NCBI RefSeq assembly: GCF_003071345.1
Contig: NZ_QCYK01000001.1
Span: 1,302,001-1,366,000 of the forward strand
From: Chitinophaga parva
GTDB taxonomy: Bacteria; Bacteroidota; Bacteroidia; Chitinophagales; Chitinophagaceae
Reading direction: 5' to 3'
DNA length: 64,000 bases
Below are positions 18,817-28,292 of the stretch, one piece after another (positions within the stretch are counted from its first letter, which is position 1; every line of letters starts with the position of its first letter). The translations under genes and the position numbers were made by a program. The notes beneath the pieces were generated by a model. That model was not told the origin of the DNA and made no database searches. It saw only the letters and a program-made list of their open reading frames with translations.

Positions 18817-21800
18817 TTATTTCACTACTTCCACCCACTTACCGGTAGCGTAAGCGCGGATGGAATTGTCGTACATGGCCTCACAGCTGGTGGCCGGGAG
18901 GTAGTAGCGGCCCAGGTATGCGGCATTGAGCAGCACATTGTACGTATGTGTTTTATTTTCTTCAAGGTTGAAGAACGTATACACCCGGTCATCGCGGATA
19001 TCCTGGTAATTGGAAGGTGAGTTATGGAAAGCGCTGTCATTTTCCAGCAGGCGGGTATTGAGAATTTCCCAGCCGGAGGGAAACACCTGGTTCAGCGCCA
19101 TCTGTTCATAATACCCACGTTTGCCGGGATTGTGGATGGTAACGGTGGCCATGAAATCCGATCCCTGCTTCAGGGATACAGGATCCAGCGGCTTGCCGTC
19201 GCGGGTACTGTAGCGCACCTCCATGGTGAGGATCTCCGGGTTAGCCGGGATCACCGGTTCCTGGCCTGCTTCGGGCTGGCCCTGCAGGATGAGGCGTGCG
19301 TAGAGCAGGTTACCGCCATTGTTCTGCAGGCTCACATTGCCTGCGGCGCCATTGAAGGTTACCGGCACCTGGGCCACGTAGGTGTGCTGGCTGTTGATGC
19401 TGCCCTTCACGCCATTGAGCGTGTAGCTGCAGTTCATTACACTGCCGCCACTGTTAGCGCCGCAGTAACGGGCAATGGCGATGAGGCTGTAGGCCGTGGT
19501 CTGCGTGCTGTACCAATAGTCCTGTGAAAGGCTGGCAGCTATTTGTGTAACCAGGGTAGATGCCTGGCTTCGTTTACCCATGAGCGTTAGTGTTTCCAGG
19601 ATCATGGCCTTATCGCGCAGGTCGGACCCGAAGGTGCCACCCAGTTGTGTGTAAGGTTTTACGTCCGTGGAGAGGCCTGCCACCAGGGCGTTTGCGGCTT
19701 CCGGCTGGCCCGCCAGTTTATAGGCGGCGGCCAGTTGCCATCTTGCCGGCACGGAGATGTATTTAAATTCCTTGAGGCGGTTCATAGCGCCCAGTTCAGG
19801 TGCTTTGGCCATGGCCAGCAGGTACAGGCGGTATGCCTGCATCAGGTCTCCGCCATAGAAGTTATAGCTGTTAGGTGCCCAGGTTACGGCCTTATTGCGC
19901 TGGTATTTCTTCCACTGGTCCAGCATGCCGGGGGGCAGGGTGTAGCCCTTGTCCTGTGCTTCCAGCAGGAAGTGGCCGGCATAGTTGGTCCCCCATTCAT
20001 CAGCAGTATTATTGCCCGGCCAGTAGCTCAGGCCTCCATCACTGGTCTGGAAACCTTTAAGGCGGTTAATGCCTGCCTTGATGTTGCGGTCTATTTCCGC
20101 CTTCTGGCTTTCCTTCACTTCCATGAGCGCGGGCAGCGACAGTTGCGGGAATACGGCCGATGTGGTTTGCTCTACGCAGCCGTAGGGGTATTCAATGAGA
20201 TAATTGAGGCGCTTGCCCAGGTTCAACGGTGGAATGGTGGAGATCTCCAGCACACCTTTGTTGGTGCCGGCCATGCCCACGGGGCTAAACGCCGTGTTCC
20301 ACGCAGCATGCGGCTGCAGGTCGTTCTGCAGGATGTTGGTCATTACCGGGTTAGGGTTGCGCACATTCAGTTCCTGTTCATCCGTGGCGCTTTCTGCGCC
20401 GCTGCTGGCGGTCACCTTGAATTTGGCCACGCCGGTAGCATTTTTCACGCGCACATCAAAGTACACGAGCTGCTCACCGGGCTGGGTGAAGGTAACGGTA
20501 CGGGTGCGGTCGCCCACAACTTCCAGCAGGTTGTTGGTGGCCAGGGTCACATTGGCATTATGGATATTTTTTTCCAGGCCAAATACTGTTACCGGCAGTT
20601 GTATGGTTTCACCGGGGCCCAGTACGCGGGGCGCGGAGGTGAGCAGCATGAGTGGCTTTTTCACGGCGGCAGTTTTTTCCGCACTGCCGTAAGCGCCCTC
20701 CTGGCCGGCCACCACCATCACTTTCACAGCGCCAATGTAGGGCGGCAGTTTAAAGGAGTGGGTAGCGGTTTGTCCTTTCTTCAGGTAGAAGGGGCCCATG
20801 TATTTTACCACTGGTTTAAAGCGGTTGGCCTTAGCAGCGCTGGCGTTGCGGTTCAGTCCCTGGTCGCCGCCTATGCTCAGGATGCGTTCCAGGTCGCCGC
20901 CCCATGCGCCTATCACGTAGTCATAAATATCCCACGTCCTTACGCCCAGCGCTTCGCGGGCATAGAACACGCTGTGCGGGTCTGGTGTCTGGAAGCGGGT
21001 AAGGTCCAGCAGGCCTTCATCCACCACGGCTACAGTATAGGTCATGGCCTTGCCGTTTGCCTCCGTCACTTTAATGGTGGCATTGTCTTCCGGGCGGAAT
21101 TTTTCCGGCATGTTGATCACCGGTTTCAGGATGGTGTTGGGATCTTCCACGCTGATAGGAATGGTGCCATACATGCGGATGGGCAGGTCATTCACCGTTT
21201 GTGCGTGGGGCTGCAGCAGGCTTACGTTCACATACACATTGGGCGACATGCCGCTTTCCGCCTTGAACTTGTATACGGTTTGTTTGTCGTCGGTATTCAC
21301 CCACGCGGTTTTGATCACTTTACTACCCGATTCAATGCTGATCAGCGCGCGCCCGCCCTTGCTGCTCGGGATGGTGAGCGTTACAGGATCGCCCACTTTG
21401 TAGGCAGGTTTATCCGCCGTGAATACCAGCATGGAAGCCTCTTCGGGGTTTTCCTGCTGTACACGCTCTGCCCAGCCGGGGTAGTCGATGTACACAGACT
21501 GGCCGGTCATATGGCCACTTTGCGGGTCTTTTACACGCACCAGGTAGCGGCCCCACTCAGGGCTGTTGACGCGCAGCTTATACGTGCCTTTACCATTCAC
21601 CAGGGTTACTTCCTGTTTTCCTATGAACTGGTTGTACTTGTCGGAAGTAAAGTTCGTATAGTCGTCGCCGGTATCATCCCACCACCAGCGCCAGCGCAGC
21701 TTGTAAAGGTACACTTCCGCCGTGCGGGTGCCGCTTACCAGGTTGCCGTCATCATCCACATTCACAATGCTCACAGGGTGGTCCTGGTCTGTAAGCAGCA

Positions 21801-24399
21801 TGCCGGTCATGCGATCCCCATCCGGTATTTTTACGCCTACGTAGGAAGTAAAGGGATGGTAGGGCAGGGAAAAATGATCGATGCTGAAGTCGCCGCCCGG
21901 CTCAAATACCTTGATCTCGAAGTTGGCTTTCAGCATGCCGGGTGCAGGATTGCCCAGCGGGAAATCTGCTTTCACCGGTGCGCTGCCGGATTCATTGAGC
22001 GGCCCTTCAAAGATGGTCTTGTTCTCCGTTTCAAAATGGCCTACGGGATCGTCAAAGCTATAGCCTTCCCATTTCTTAAAGGTGGTGGTTTGTGCGCTCA
22101 GGGCCACGTCCACCTTGGCTTTCAGGCTTTGCGCGGTAGCGCCAAAGAGCCATTGTGCATTCAGCGTACCGGTGGTGCCGCCGGCTGTTTTGGTCAGTAC
22201 ATTTTTAGCGCCAAAGTCCAGGTTTATTTTTAAGCGGTTGGGTTTTACCGTTTCAATCTTCAGGTTCTTGGTGAAGGCGGCTCCGCCCACCTGCACTTTC
22301 GCCGTCCAGTTGCCCGTGGGATCGTCCGGGGCGGTGGCGGTAGCAAAGCTGTAGAAGCCATTGAGCCCGTTGTTTTGGGTAATGCGCTTGTACAACTGGC
22401 CTTTGGGATTGAAGAGTTCCAGGGTTACCGGGTGGTTATCCGGCAGTTTTTTATCCTTGTCTTCCAGCACAAAGGTGAGGAAGAGGGAGTCGCCGGGGCG
22501 CCATACGCCGCGCTCCCCGTACAGGAAGCCTTTGATGCCGCTTTGGATCTCTTCCCCTTTTACGTCAAAACGGCTCAGGGGCAGGGAGCTGCCATCGTCC
22601 AGTTTGAGGTAGCCGCGTTCATTGTCTTTTTTGGCAATGAGCAGGTAGGGGGTACGTTTCAGGTCAAAGGTGGCCAGGCCATCCCCGTCGCTTTTGGTTT
22701 TAAAGATCACCTGGTTCTGGTAGTCCAGCAGTTCCAGTTCCACGCCGATCAGGGGCTTGGTATCGCGGATGTCTGTTACGGCCACCAGCATGCTGTTATC
22801 ATTCCCCCGTTTGGTAATGAGGCCAATGTTGGACGCAATGATATTGCGCGATGCCCAGCGGCTCTTGTTGTAGTAAGAGCTGGAGCAGGGCTCGTCTTTC
22901 TCCTGCCAGTTGTAGCCGTAAGGATAATAGCTGTCGTACCGGCTCCAGAAGCCATCGTCCTCGTCTATTTTATCACCGTAGTATTCACTTTCATCGTATT
23001 CATCCCCGTTGCTGGCGGTGTTGTTACCGGTAGAATCGGCCGCGGTGCAGCTGGTAATGGCGTAGGACTTACGGAAGCCGATGGTAACGCGGTAAATGGC
23101 GCCAGGTTCAGTTTGCAGCAGTTTTTCCAGGTCCAGGTAGAAGCGGTTTTTCTTGTGCAGGTTCAGGGAGTGGTCTGTGTCCAGCCGCACGGTTTTCTCC
23201 ACTACGGGTTTGGCTACACGCCGCAGGTCTTCTGCGCCGTCCAGTGTGTTGCGTTGCAGGTATTGGGGAATGTTGTTTTCGTAGATCTTGATGATGGTAA
23301 CGTCTACCGCCTTGAGGTTCACGGCTTCAAAGGGCATTACCAGTTTGCTGCTCTGGGGCAGGATCACGCCTTTGCCGGGGATGGTGACGGCAGGCAGGGT
23401 ATTCTCAAAATTCACGTTGGCGCTCCACGCCTTTTCCAGTTTTTTATCAGTGATATTGAGAATGCCTTCGGCAATATTTACCTGGTAGTTGCCTTCCAGG
23501 CGTTCCGGCGCATACACACTTACTTCACTGCCGCTGATGGTGTAACGCAGGTCGCTGGCGTTGCTGATGCCGATCATGCCTTCCAGGCTCTGGGCGGGGC
23601 TGATGGGATCGGAGAATTGGACCAGCAGGTGCTGCTCAGGGTCTGACTCCGCGCGCACCTCCAGTACCTTAAAATCACCGATGGCGGGCACTTCTACCGT
23701 TTTTTTATCCTGCTTGTTCACGTTGAGTGGCGTACCATCCCAGGTGAGGCCCAGAAGGCGGGCGGTGTTGCCGCGGGCCAGGCCGGAAATAGTAAAGGAG
23801 GAAGTGCGTGCTGTAGGGTTGTGCTGCCAGGTGGTCACCGGTTTGGCGCCATCATAGTTCACCTTGAGCAGTTGCTCTATTTTCTGTGGGTCTTCCACAT
23901 CGGCGGTGTTCACCACACCGGTGTAGGTCATGTTTTCAAGGGAGTTATTGTCTGCCGCTTTGAGCCCGTGCGCTTCTACGGCATATGCCGGTTTAATGAC
24001 ACGGAAGCTGAAGTCGAAGTCTTTCAGCTGGGCGGGTACGTCTGCCACTTTGGAAAGTTTGAACGTGGCATCGTAGTCCTTGCCTGGCTGCAGGTTTTCA
24101 TCCGGGCGGAATTCAATGGTGGTGGCATCTACCCAGTACGCCTTGCCTTTGATGCCCGGCGAAAAATCGAAGAGGGATTTGTCTACCGGTTCATTATCAG
24201 CATGGGTCACATTCACCGCATTGGCCAGCTGGACGCGGATGGTGCTTTGTTTGGAGATCACGCCGGTGGTGTAGGCTTCAATATACTTGGCAAATTCGGG
24301 ATTGATGGTCTTCCGGGCACGTTTACAACCGTGGAAGATAGTGGCCAGTCCTGCCAGTATGCATACAGTCAGGAGGAGCAGGCTTTTGGGTGCGCGCAT
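18817..24399 (-). CDS. Alpha-2-macroglobulin family lipoprotein
   Basis: This is a giant periplasmic protease trap, 1860 residues. The signal peptide ends in a lipobox (IFHGC, Cys25), so it is membrane-anchored. A series of macroglobulin-type beta domains is followed by the thioester motif GCVEQ with Cys1408, so this copy belongs to the thioester-bearing group and could bind proteases covalently. After it comes the alpha/alpha helical thioester domain and a C-terminal receptor-binding-like domain. An Asp/Glu/Tyr-rich segment near residues 450-490 (DEYDESEYYGDKIDEDDG) is an unusual insertion. It is upstream of pbpC in one operon; the known functional idea is protecting the envelope during murein repair. 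Confidence 0.93.
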   Translation of the reverse strand: MRAPKSLLLLTVCILAGLATIFHGCKRARKTINPEFAKYIEAYTTGVISKQSTIRVQLANAVNVTHADNEPVDKSLFDFSPGIKGKAYWVDATTIEFRPDENLQPGKDYDATFKLSKVADVPAQLKDFDFSFRVIKPAYAVEAHGLKAADNNSLENMTYTGVVNTADVEDPQKIEQLLKVNYDGAKPVTTWQHNPTARTSSFTISGLARGNTARLLGLTWDGTPLNVNKQDKKTVEVPAIGDFKVLEVRAESDPEQHLLVQFSDPISPAQSLEGMIGISNASDLRYTISGSEVSVYAPERLEGNYQVNIAEGILNITDKKLEKAWSANVNFENTLPAVTIPGKGVILPQSSKLVMPFEAVNLKAVDVTIIKIYENNIPQYLQRNTLDGAEDLRRVAKPVVEKTVRLDTDHSLNLHKKNRFYLDLEKLLQTEPGAIYRVTIGFRKSYAITSCTAADSTGNNTASNGDEYDESEYYGDKIDEDDGFWSRYDSYYPYGYNWQEKDEPCSSSYYNKSRWASRNIIASNIGLITKRGNDNSMLVAVTDIRDTKPLIGVELELLDYQNQVIFKTKSDGDGLATFDLKRTPYLLIAKKDNERGYLKLDDGSSLPLSRFDVKGEEIQSGIKGFLYGERGVWRPGDSLFLTFVLEDKDKKLPDNHPVTLELFNPKGQLYKRITQNNGLNGFYSFATATAPDDPTGNWTAKVQVGGAAFTKNLKIETVKPNRLKINLDFGAKNVLTKTAGGTTGTLNAQWLFGATAQSLKAKVDVALSAQTTTFKKWEGYSFDDPVGHFETENKTIFEGPLNESGSAPVKADFPLGNPAPGMLKANFEIKVFEPGGDFSIDHFSLPYHPFTSYVGVKIPDGDRMTGMLLTDQDHPVSIVNVDDDGNLVSGTRTAEVYLYKLRWRWWWDDTGDDYTNFTSDKYNQFIGKQEVTLVNGKGTYKLRVNSPEWGRYLVRVKDPQSGHMTGQSVYIDYPGWAERVQQENPEEASMLVFTADKPAYKVGDPVTLTIPSSKGGRALISIESGSKVIKTAWVNTDDKQTVYKFKAESGMSPNVYVNVSLLQPHAQTVNDLPIRMYGTIPISVEDPNTILKPVINMPEKFRPEDNATIKVTEANGKAMTYTVAVVDEGLLDLTRFQTPDPHSVFYAREALGVRTWDIYDYVIGAWGGDLERILSIGGDQGLNRNASAAKANRFKPVVKYMGPFYLKKGQTATHSFKLPPYIGAVKVMVVAGQEGAYGSAEKTAAVKKPLMLLTSAPRVLGPGETIQLPVTVFGLEKNIHNANVTLATNNLLEVVGDRTRTVTFTQPGEQLVYFDVRVKNATGVAKFKVTASSGAESATDEQELNVRNPNPVMTNILQNDLQPHAAWNTAFSPVGMAGTNKGVLEISTIPPLNLGKRLNYLIEYPYGCVEQTTSAVFPQLSLPALMEVKESQKAEIDRNIKAGINRLKGFQTSDGGLSYWPGNNTADEWGTNYAGHFLLEAQDKGYTLPPGMLDQWKKYQRNKAVTWAPNSYNFYGGDLMQAYRLYLLAMAKAPELGAMNRLKEFKYISVPARWQLAAAYKLAGQPEAANALVAGLSTDVKPYTQLGGTFGSDLRDKAMILETLTLMGKRSQASTLVTQIAASLSQDYWYSTQTTAYSLIAIARYCGANSGGSVMNCSYTLNGVKGSINSQHTYVAQVPVTFNGAAGNVSLQNNGGNLLYARLILQGQPEAGQEPVIPANPEILTMEVRYSTRDGKPLDPVSLKQGSDFMATVTIHNPGKRGYYEQMALNQVFPSGWEILNTRLLENDSAFHNSPSNYQDIRDDRVYTFFNLEENKTHTYNVLLNAAYLGRYYLPATSCEAMYDNSIRAYATGKWVEVVK

Positions 24400-24424
24400 A
24401 AGCGAATGGAGGTTTTAAAAAAGG

Positions 24425-24525
24425 ATTGGGGTAAAGTTAAGGGTAAATGGTTAATCGTTAAGGGTTAAATGTTAATTGTGGGTGGTTAAATGGTTAAATT
24501 ATTAAATGCCTAATTGTTTATGGCT
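24425..24525. repeat. Short-period intergenic repeat (GGTTAAATGTTAA type)
   Basis: Roughly ten irregular units of the form GGTTAAT, CGTTAAG, GGTTAAA and TGTTAAT fill the space upstream of the alpha-2-macroglobulin gene. The array is followed by an inverted pair. Confidence 0.75.
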
Positions 24526-24528
24526 AAT

Positions 24529-24588
24529 GGTTAACCGTTCATCGCGGGCTGGCTTTGATCCGTAGCCGTTCACGATCAACGGTTAACC
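24529..24588. repeat. Inverted repeat pair next to the GTTAA array
   Basis: GGTTAACCGTTCATCG (24529-24544) and CGATCAACGGTTAACC (24573-24588) are inverted copies with one mismatch, separated by 28 bp. They end just before the stop codon of the ABC ATPase gene. Confidence 0.8.
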
Positions 24589-24599
24589 CTCAAGGCTGT

Positions 24600-26102
24600 T
24601 TATTCCACCTGCCTGCCTTTATCCAGGCGGATAAATTTATCCACGCTGGCTGGCAGTTCTTCCACGTAGTGTGTTACAAATACCAGTGTTACCGGCAGGG
24701 CGGCGCACAGGGCTTCTATCACCTGTTTGAAATGTTCTTTCTGGCGGGCGTCCAGGCCCTGGCAAGGCTCGTCAAAAATGAGGAGGGGCGGGTTTTTCAC
24801 CAGTGCACGCGCCAGCAGGGCAATGCGCTGTATGCTTTCCGGCACCTGTTTAAATGGCTGGTTGGCATAGCTATCTATTCCCAATACCTGCATCCAGCCG
24901 CGGGCTATTTCCAGTTGCTCCGGCGTGTTGCTGCGGATGGGGCCTATAGTGTCATGAAAGCCGGAGCCTACGATCTGCAGGCAATTGGCCTGGGTGGCAA
25001 AGTACTGGTGCAGTTCCGGCGACACGAAGCCGATGCGGCGCTTGATATCCCAGATGCTTTCCCCGCTGCCGCGCCTGCGGTCAAAGAGCACGATCCGGTT
25101 GGCATAAGCCTGTGGATTGTCTGCGTTGATAAGACTGAGCAGGGTAGACTTTCCCGCGCCGTTGGGGCCCAGCAGCGCCCATTTGTCATTGGGTCTGATG
25201 GTCCAGTGAATGTTTTGCAGGATCCGGGCGTCCCCATATTTCACGTTCACATCCTGCATGCCCACAATCACATCAAAATGCTCCCGTGGCGCGTGGGCTG
25301 TCAGTTTGGTGATGAGATCCTTGTCAAATGCGGGGAGTGCAGTTTCCTTTACCGCTGCTTGTGGCAATGCCATGAATGCTTCGCGTGTATACGTTCCCGT
25401 TATACGGCCTTCATCCAGCGTAAGCACATGGGTGATCATGTCCGGGATCTCGTGGGGGCTGGTGACCAGCAGCACAGTGGTGCCCAGGCTGGAGATGATG
25501 TGGTTGATCATTTCCTGGAAATCCTTACGTGCCTGCACGTCCAGGCCTATGAAGGGATTGTCCAGCATGAGCAGTTTGGGTTGCTGCAGCAGGGCATGGG
25601 CTATCATGGTGCGGCGGGTTTCACCGTTAGACAGTTTGATCAGTTCTTTGTGCAGCAGGGAAGGGATGCGCAGGGGCGTAAGCCATTCCATGGTCTTTGC
25701 ATCTACGGGTGCATCGCCAAAAAGATAGCTTTGCACGGTGGGTGCGTCGTCACTGTCGGAGCTATTGAAACGTTGCTGGTAATAAAAATCAGTGGTGTTG
25801 GAATGGTTCTTAAACTGGTGGTGGTGGCTTACCGTGGCCATGAGGCGGCGGTAATTGAAGTAAGGATCATCCTGTGGGTGGGCGGCAATGAAGGCATCGT
25901 AAAAGTGGTGGCGGATGGCGCCGTTGATCACGTTAAATTTGCCGGCCAGGGTATTGAGCAGGGCGCTCTTACCCGAGCCGCTGGGGCCAATGATGGCCCA
26001 GTGCTGGCCGTTTTCCACCTGCCAGCTTAGCTCGCGGAAGAGGGTGTTGTCCAGGTGGCGTACCGTAATGTGTTCAAGTGCCAGGAAAGCGTTGGTCGTC
26101 AT
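24600..26102 (-). CDS. Double ABC ATPase, ModF-like
   Basis: This is a soluble protein with two ABC nucleotide-binding domains. Domain 1 has Walker A GPSGSGKSALLN, a signature region KLSNGETRRTMIAHALL, and Walker B LLMLDNP. Domain 2 has Walker A GPNGAGKSTLLS, the segment WDIKRRIGFVSPELHQYF and Walker B LLIFDEP. At 500 residues and with these spacings it resembles ModF/PhrA-type proteins linked to molybdate uptake in other bacteria. No modABC genes are adjacent, and Walker B of domain 1 ends in Asn-Pro rather than Glu-Pro, so its first site may be weak in hydrolysis. A role in molybdate transport here is unproven. Confidence 0.82.
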   Translation of the reverse strand: MTTNAFLALEHITVRHLDNTLFRELSWQVENGQHWAIIGPSGSGKSALLNTLAGKFNVINGAIRHHFYDAFIAAHPQDDPYFNYRRLMATVSHHHQFKNHSNTTDFYYQQRFNSSDSDDAPTVQSYLFGDAPVDAKTMEWLTPLRIPSLLHKELIKLSNGETRRTMIAHALLQQPKLLMLDNPFIGLDVQARKDFQEMINHIISSLGTTVLLVTSPHEIPDMITHVLTLDEGRITGTYTREAFMALPQAAVKETALPAFDKDLITKLTAHAPREHFDVIVGMQDVNVKYGDARILQNIHWTIRPNDKWALLGPNGAGKSTLLSLINADNPQAYANRIVLFDRRRGSGESIWDIKRRIGFVSPELHQYFATQANCLQIVGSGFHDTIGPIRSNTPEQLEIARGWMQVLGIDSYANQPFKQVPESIQRIALLARALVKNPPLLIFDEPCQGLDARQKEHFKQVIEALCAALPVTLVFVTHYVEELPASVDKFIRLDKGRQVE

Positions 26103-26204
26103 ACAATCATATTTTAATCAGCTGCCGGCCTTAAAAATAGGGCCTGTGGCCGGAAGAAAGGCCACCTATTTGCCGCGGCAGCCGATGGTCAAACCCGGGG
26201 GGAA

Positions 26205-26221
26205 GTGGGCAAAATGCCCAC
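26205..26221. repeat. Small palindrome between divergent genes
   Basis: GTGGGCA and TGCCCAC are separated by AAA, in the 243-bp space between the ABC ATPase and M28 peptidase genes. Direct copies of ATTTGCCGC flank it (near 26168 and 26231). It may be an operator or only a structural repeat. Confidence 0.35.
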
Positions 26222-26345
26222 CGGTGGCCCATTTGCCGCAGGCTAAAATCCGTTGTTCAAAATCTGTATCCTCCCATCCCTAAAAGTTGGGGAAATGGGC
26301 CTATGCCCTTAATTTAGGGGCCTCCACCAAAAACTGAATTGGCTT

Positions 26346-27695
26346 ATGATGAAGAAATGGGTGATCTGTGGCCTGCTGGCCTGCCCCGCGTTGCTGCGCG
26401 CGCAAACCATCGTGCAGCGCGATCCCGTGATTGGGAAAATGGTAGCAACGGTAAATGCAGACAGCCTGCACAGCTACATCCTGCAGCTCGTAAAGTTTGA
26501 TACCCGCAGTACCATCAGCAGTACTACAGATGTGAAGAAAGGTATTGGCGCTGCGCGCAATTGGGTACTGCATAAAATGGAATCCTTTGCCCCTGCCAGC
26601 GGCGGCCGCCTCACCGTGAAGCTGGACACCACTGCTTACGCGGCAGATGGTAAGCGGGTGGATAAAGATATTAACCTGGGCAATGTGGTGGCCACGCTGA
26701 AAGGTACAGACCCCAACGATCCCCGCGTGTACATCATCAGCGGCCACCTGGACAGCCGCGTTACCGATGTAATGGACCGCGTGCACACCGCACCGGGCGC
26801 TAATGACGATGGCAGTGGTAGCGCCGCGGTAATAGAGCTGGCACGGGTGATGAGCCAGCAGTCCTTTCCGGCTACCATCATTTTTGTAACGGTGAGCGGG
26901 GAAGAACAAGGCCTGCTGGGCGCCACTTACATGGCAAAGAAAGCAAAGCAGGAAAACTGGCAGATAGATGCCATGCTGAATAATGATATCATAGGCCAGA
27001 GCACTTCCAGCCAGACTTTGCTGAATGACAACACGAAAGTGCGCGTGTTCAGCGAAGGTATTCCCGCCACGGCAGATGAAGCCATGATCAAACGCATTAA
27101 AAGCATGGGAATGGAAAACGACAGCAGGAGCCGTCAATTGGCCCGCTACATCAAGGAAACGGGGGAACGCTATGTAGACCAGCTGGAAGTAAAACTGGAA
27201 TACCGGGCAGACCGTTTCCTGCGCGGCGGCGACCACTCACCATTCCAGCAGCAGGGCTTCACCGCGGTGCGCATTACGGAAATGAATGAAAACTTTGACC
27301 GCCAGCACCAGGACCTGCGCACAGAGAATGGCATTCAATACGGTGACCTGCCGGAGTACATGGATTTTGAGTACCTGCGCAAGAACGCAGCCATGAACCT
27401 TTCTGTGCTGGCAAACCTGGCCAGTGCGCCTGCTGAACCAGAAGCCGTAAAGATCGATGTGAAAGAACTGACGAACTATAGCAGCCTCAGTTGGGCGCCG
27501 CCCAAATACGGCAAAGCAAAAGGTTATTATGTGCTGATGCGGGAAACATCCAGCCCGGTGTGGGAGAAAAAGTTCTATACCACGGAAACCAGCATGCGCC
27601 TGCCTTACTCTAAAGACAACTACTACTTTGCCGTGCAGGCGGTGGGAGAAGGTGGGCAGGAGAGCCTGGCTGTATTCCCCGAAGTAGGCCGCTAG
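26346..27695 (+). CDS. M28 family zinc aminopeptidase
   Basis: This is a secreted di-zinc exopeptidase. The signal peptide is MMKKWVICGLLACPALLRAQ. The M28 zinc-binding blocks are present: GHLDSR (His ligand), GANDDGSGSAAVIELA (bridging Asp), SGEEQGLLGA (catalytic Glu and ligand Glu), MLNNDIIG (Asp position) and GGDHSPFQQQGF (His ligand). The C-terminal ~90 residues form a separate beta domain, probably fibronectin-like (SSLSWAPPKYGKAKGYYVLM). The 449 residues fit a single M28 domain plus this tail. It is probably monocistronic, with a hairpin about 35 bp downstream. Confidence 0.9.
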   Translation: MMKKWVICGLLACPALLRAQTIVQRDPVIGKMVATVNADSLHSYILQLVKFDTRSTISSTTDVKKGIGAARNWVLHKMESFAPASGGRLTVKLDTTAYAADGKRVDKDINLGNVVATLKGTDPNDPRVYIISGHLDSRVTDVMDRVHTAPGANDDGSGSAAVIELARVMSQQSFPATIIFVTVSGEEQGLLGATYMAKKAKQENWQIDAMLNNDIIGQSTSSQTLLNDNTKVRVFSEGIPATADEAMIKRIKSMGMENDSRSRQLARYIKETGERYVDQLEVKLEYRADRFLRGGDHSPFQQQGFTAVRITEMNENFDRQHQDLRTENGIQYGDLPEYMDFEYLRKNAAMNLSVLANLASAPAEPEAVKIDVKELTNYSSLSWAPPKYGKAKGYYVLMRETSSPVWEKKFYTTETSMRLPYSKDNYYFAVQAVGEGGQESLAVFPEVGR

Positions 27696-27729
27696 TGCTG
27701 GCTTTTATCGGTAAAAATACCTTGCCCCT

Positions 27730-27752
27730 GCCCCTTACGCACGGGGCTTTTC
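27730..27752 (+). terminator. Probable terminator after the M28 peptidase gene
   Basis: A short GC stem (GCCCC 27730-27734 with GGGGC 27743-27747) is followed by TTTT. Confidence 0.6.
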
Positions 27753-27785
27753 ATTACATTTGGGCTTCTCTAAAAATATCGGAAC

Positions 27786-28229
27786 ATGAACTGGACGGTG
27801 AAGGCGTTTGAAGAACTGACCACAGCGGAACTATATCACATCCTGCACCTGCGCGCAGCAGTGTTTGTAGTGGAGCAGAATTGCCCTTACCAGGACCTCG
27901 ACTATTCAGACCAGCAGGCCCTGCACCTCATGGGTACCATTGAAGGAGAATTGGTGGCCTACACGCGCCTGTTTGCCCCGGGTGTAAAATATCCCGGCAA
28001 GGCCAGCATAGGGCGGGTGGTGAATGCCGCCAGTGTAAGGGGAAAGGGTGCCGGCCGGGCGCTGATGGAAAAATCTATCGAGGAAGTGGAGGCCCGCTTT
28101 GGTAAAGGGCCCATCAAGATCGGTGCCCAGCAATACCTGCAAAGATTTTATACCTCCCTGGGTTTTGAACAAAGCAGTGACGTGTACCTGGAAGATGGTA
28201 TTCCGCATATTGAAATGGTGAGGCCATAG
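27786..28229 (+). CDS. GNAT family N-acetyltransferase, ElaA-like
   Basis: This is a 147-residue acetyl-CoA-dependent acyltransferase. The N-terminus (ELYHILHLRAAVFVVEQNCP, then YQDLDYSDQQALHLMG) is characteristic of ElaA proteins. The acetyl-CoA loop follows as GRVVNAASVRGKGAGRALM. The C-terminal segment AQQYLQRFYTSLGFEQSSDVY is the usual last strand and helix. The substrate is unknown for the family. A good terminator follows. Confidence 0.88.
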   Translation: MNWTVKAFEELTTAELYHILHLRAAVFVVEQNCPYQDLDYSDQQALHLMGTIEGELVAYTRLFAPGVKYPGKASIGRVVNAASVRGKGAGRALMEKSIEEVEARFGKGPIKIGAQQYLQRFYTSLGFEQSSDVYLEDGIPHIEMVRP

Positions 28230-28257
28230 GCGGTCCTCAACCAGGTTGAACATAACT

Positions 28258-28291
28258 AAAAAGCGGCACCGGTAAGGGATGCCGCTTTTTT
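28258..28291. terminator. Terminator between convergent genes
   Basis: The stem AAGCGGCA (28261-28268) with TGCCGCTT (28280-28287) has A-rich left and T-rich right flanks, so it can serve both the acetyltransferase gene and the DUF6048-like gene. Confidence 0.88.
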
Positions 28292-28292
28292 A

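Noticed and set aside
19645..22233. 862-codon plus-strand open frame opposite the alpha-2-macroglobulin gene
   Set aside because: Antisense to a fully supported gene, with low-complexity, Gln/His-rich residues typical of shadows.
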